A stretch of 64,000 nucleotides of DNA from positions 1-64,000 of the forward strand of contig NZ_JAHYSG010000046.1 of the NCBI RefSeq assembly GCF_022095675.1, in the 5' to 3' direction. The notes below the pieces were generated by a model that saw only the letters and a list, made by a program, of their open reading frames with translations, did no database searches and was not told where the DNA came from. Both the position numbers and the translations under genes were made by a program. Below are positions 62,910 to 64,000 of this stretch, in pieces (position 1 is the first letter of the stretch; each line of letters opens with the position of its first letter). Origin of the DNA: Dactylosporangium sp. AC04546. Lineage in GTDB: Bacteria; Actinomycetota; Actinomycetes; Mycobacteriales; Micromonosporaceae.

Positions 62910-64000
62910 ATGAGCCGGCGCCGGTTCGTCGGCGGGGCGGCGGTCGCCGGCGTGGCGCTGGCCGCCGGCTGTGCGCATGAGGACGACGACGCCTTCGGTG
63001 CCGGAGTGCTCGCGGGCGGGCCGGCGGAGCAGTTCACGTCGCCGACGGCGAAGCTGACCGGGGCACTGCGGATCCTCGCCTGGAGCCACTTTGTGCCGAC
63101 ATATGACCGATGGTTCGACGGCTTCGTCCGCCGGTGGGCCGGCCAGGTCGGCGTCGACGTCACCGTCGACCACATCGACCTGGGCCAGATCACGACCCGC
63201 GTAGCGGCCGAGATCTACGCCGGCCGGGGGCACGACCTCATCCAGTACGTGGCGCCGCTGCCGCAGTTCGAACCGGCGGTGCTGGACCTCACCGACCTCG
63301 TCCGGGAGGCCAACCGGCGATGGGGTCCGCAGCTGGAACTTTGCCGGCGGTCCAGCTTCAACCCGGCGACGAACCGGTACTTCGCCTACGCGCCGGGCTG
63401 GGTGCCGGATCCCGGGAACTACCGGCGCTCGATGTGGTCGAAGATCGGCCTGCCCGACGGCCCTTCGAGCTGGGACGAACTGCTGCGCGGCGGGGCCGAG
63501 ATCCGCCGCGCCACCGGCGTCCAGCTCGGGCTCGGCATGTCACAGGAGCTGGACTCGAACATGGTCGGCCGCTCCCTGCTGTGGTCGTTCGGATCGTCCA
63601 TTCAGAACGCCGACGGGCGGGTCACGCTTGACACGCCCGAGTCCGTGGCGGCGGTGGAGTTTATGACCCAGCTGTACCGCCAGGCCATGACCGACGAGGT
63701 CTTCTCGTGGATTCCCACATCCAACAACCAGGGGCTGGTCGCCGGCCGGCTGTCCTACATCAGCAACTCGATCTCCGCCTGGCGTACCGCGCAGCGCTCC
63801 ACCCCGGCGATCGCGGCCGACATCGACTTCGTGCCGGCACTCGCGGGCCCGGCGGGCGCCACAGCCGCGCACCACCTCGTGCACAACTGGGTCATCCCGA
63901 AGTACGCCACCGGGGCCGCCGCCGGACAGGAGTTCCTGTTGCACTACACCGCGAACTTCGCCGCCGCCACCTACTCGTCGATGCTGTACGACCTGTGCGC
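62910..64000 (+). CDS. Tat-exported lipoprotein solute-binding protein, 3' partial
   Basis: At least 363 residues, open at the window end. N-terminus MSRRRFVGGAAVAGVALAAG with the twin-arginine pattern and the lipobox LAAGC, so it is a Tat lipoprotein. The mature part is a family-1 type extracellular sugar-binding protein (TGALRILAWSHFVPTYDRWF; SFGSSIQNADGRVTLDTPES, a hallmark of ABC sugar-binding proteins; VHNWVIPKYATG). Permease genes are expected just beyond 64000. ATG at 62910; the GTG at 62880 in frame is an alternative. Ligand not deducible. Confidence 0.9.
   Translation, partial: MSRRRFVGGAAVAGVALAAGCAHEDDDAFGAGVLAGGPAEQFTSPTAKLTGALRILAWSHFVPTYDRWFDGFVRRWAGQVGVDVTVDHIDLGQITTRVAAEIYAGRGHDLIQYVAPLPQFEPAVLDLTDLVREANRRWGPQLELCRRSSFNPATNRYFAYAPGWVPDPGNYRRSMWSKIGLPDGPSSWDELLRGGAEIRRATGVQLGLGMSQELDSNMVGRSLLWSFGSSIQNADGRVTLDTPESVAAVEFMTQLYRQAMTDEVFSWIPTSNNQGLVAGRLSYISNSISAWRTAQRSTPAIAADIDFVPALAGPAGATAAHHLVHNWVIPKYATGAAAGQEFLLHYTANFAAATYSSMLYDLC

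Noticed and set aside
1..64000. CRISPR arrays
   Set aside because: No series of identical repeats with unique spacers seen anywhere in the window.

Overview
This window is high-GC DNA with many GTG starts, tightly overlapping ATGA/GTGA gene junctions, a SARP-type regulator, several ECF sigma factors, DrrAB-type transporters and actinobacterial IS families. That points to a filamentous actinomycete, and the look of the proteins and IS remnants suggests Micromonosporaceae (inference; no 16S gene is present).

Layout. 1-13.1 kb holds regulation and transport: the 3' part of an AfsR/SARP ATPase regulator, a BBE-like FAD oxidoreductase, a DUF2267 protein, a small membrane protein with an L7/L12-like tail, a four-gene two-component/ABC operon (response regulator, kinase, ATPase, permease), a DrrAB-like exporter, a RibD-like reductase and a SnoaL-tailed ECF sigma factor. 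tRNA-Arg(CCT) sits at 13.4 kb. 14.1-26.5 kb is an accessory region. It carries a frameshifted PD-(D/E)XK nuclease and a three-gene, translationally coupled operon on the minus strand: a kinase-like-domain/SF1 helicase fusion, a 1853-residue protein joining two PLD (HKD) nuclease motifs to a complete-looking histidine-kinase core, and a receiver-domain protein. The first two genes look like type I Mokosh anti-phage defence; the built-in kinase/receiver pair is what I find new. A 63-aa membrane protein diverges from the operon.

26.6-32.7 kb is a graveyard of mobile-element remnants (an IS with intact ends but a frameshifted transposase, an IS1380-type fragment, an IS110-type fragment) mixed with truncated genes. 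Inside it is an intact-looking RiPP-like locus: a 27-aa candidate precursor, a strong hairpin, a ThiF/E1-like enzyme with a PqqD-like N-terminus, and an M50-like metalloprotease. 33-38 kb holds a secreted protein, an APH-type phosphotransferase, a TnsA-like fragment and a class-C-type beta-lactamase-family protein. 38-43 kb is a secreted 1620-aa double-GH43 enzyme under a LacI-type operator.

43-51 kb has an ECF sigma/anti-sigma-like pair, a 770-aa fusion of two isoprenyl-synthase-like domains preceded by a structured leader, and a sigma-like protein, a small membrane protein and a Ser/Thr kinase. 51-58 kb holds a GH2 enzyme, a PHB-depolymerase-like esterase, and a row of VOC, phosphosulfolactate-synthase-like, acyltransferase and truncated acyl-CoA-synthetase genes. 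The last abuts a truncated YkcA/B-type mannosyltransferase, as if a deletion had removed the 5' ends of two divergent genes. A GT2-GtrA glycosyltransferase, a membrane-anchored esterase, a large membrane protein and the start of a Tat lipoprotein solute-binding protein complete the window.
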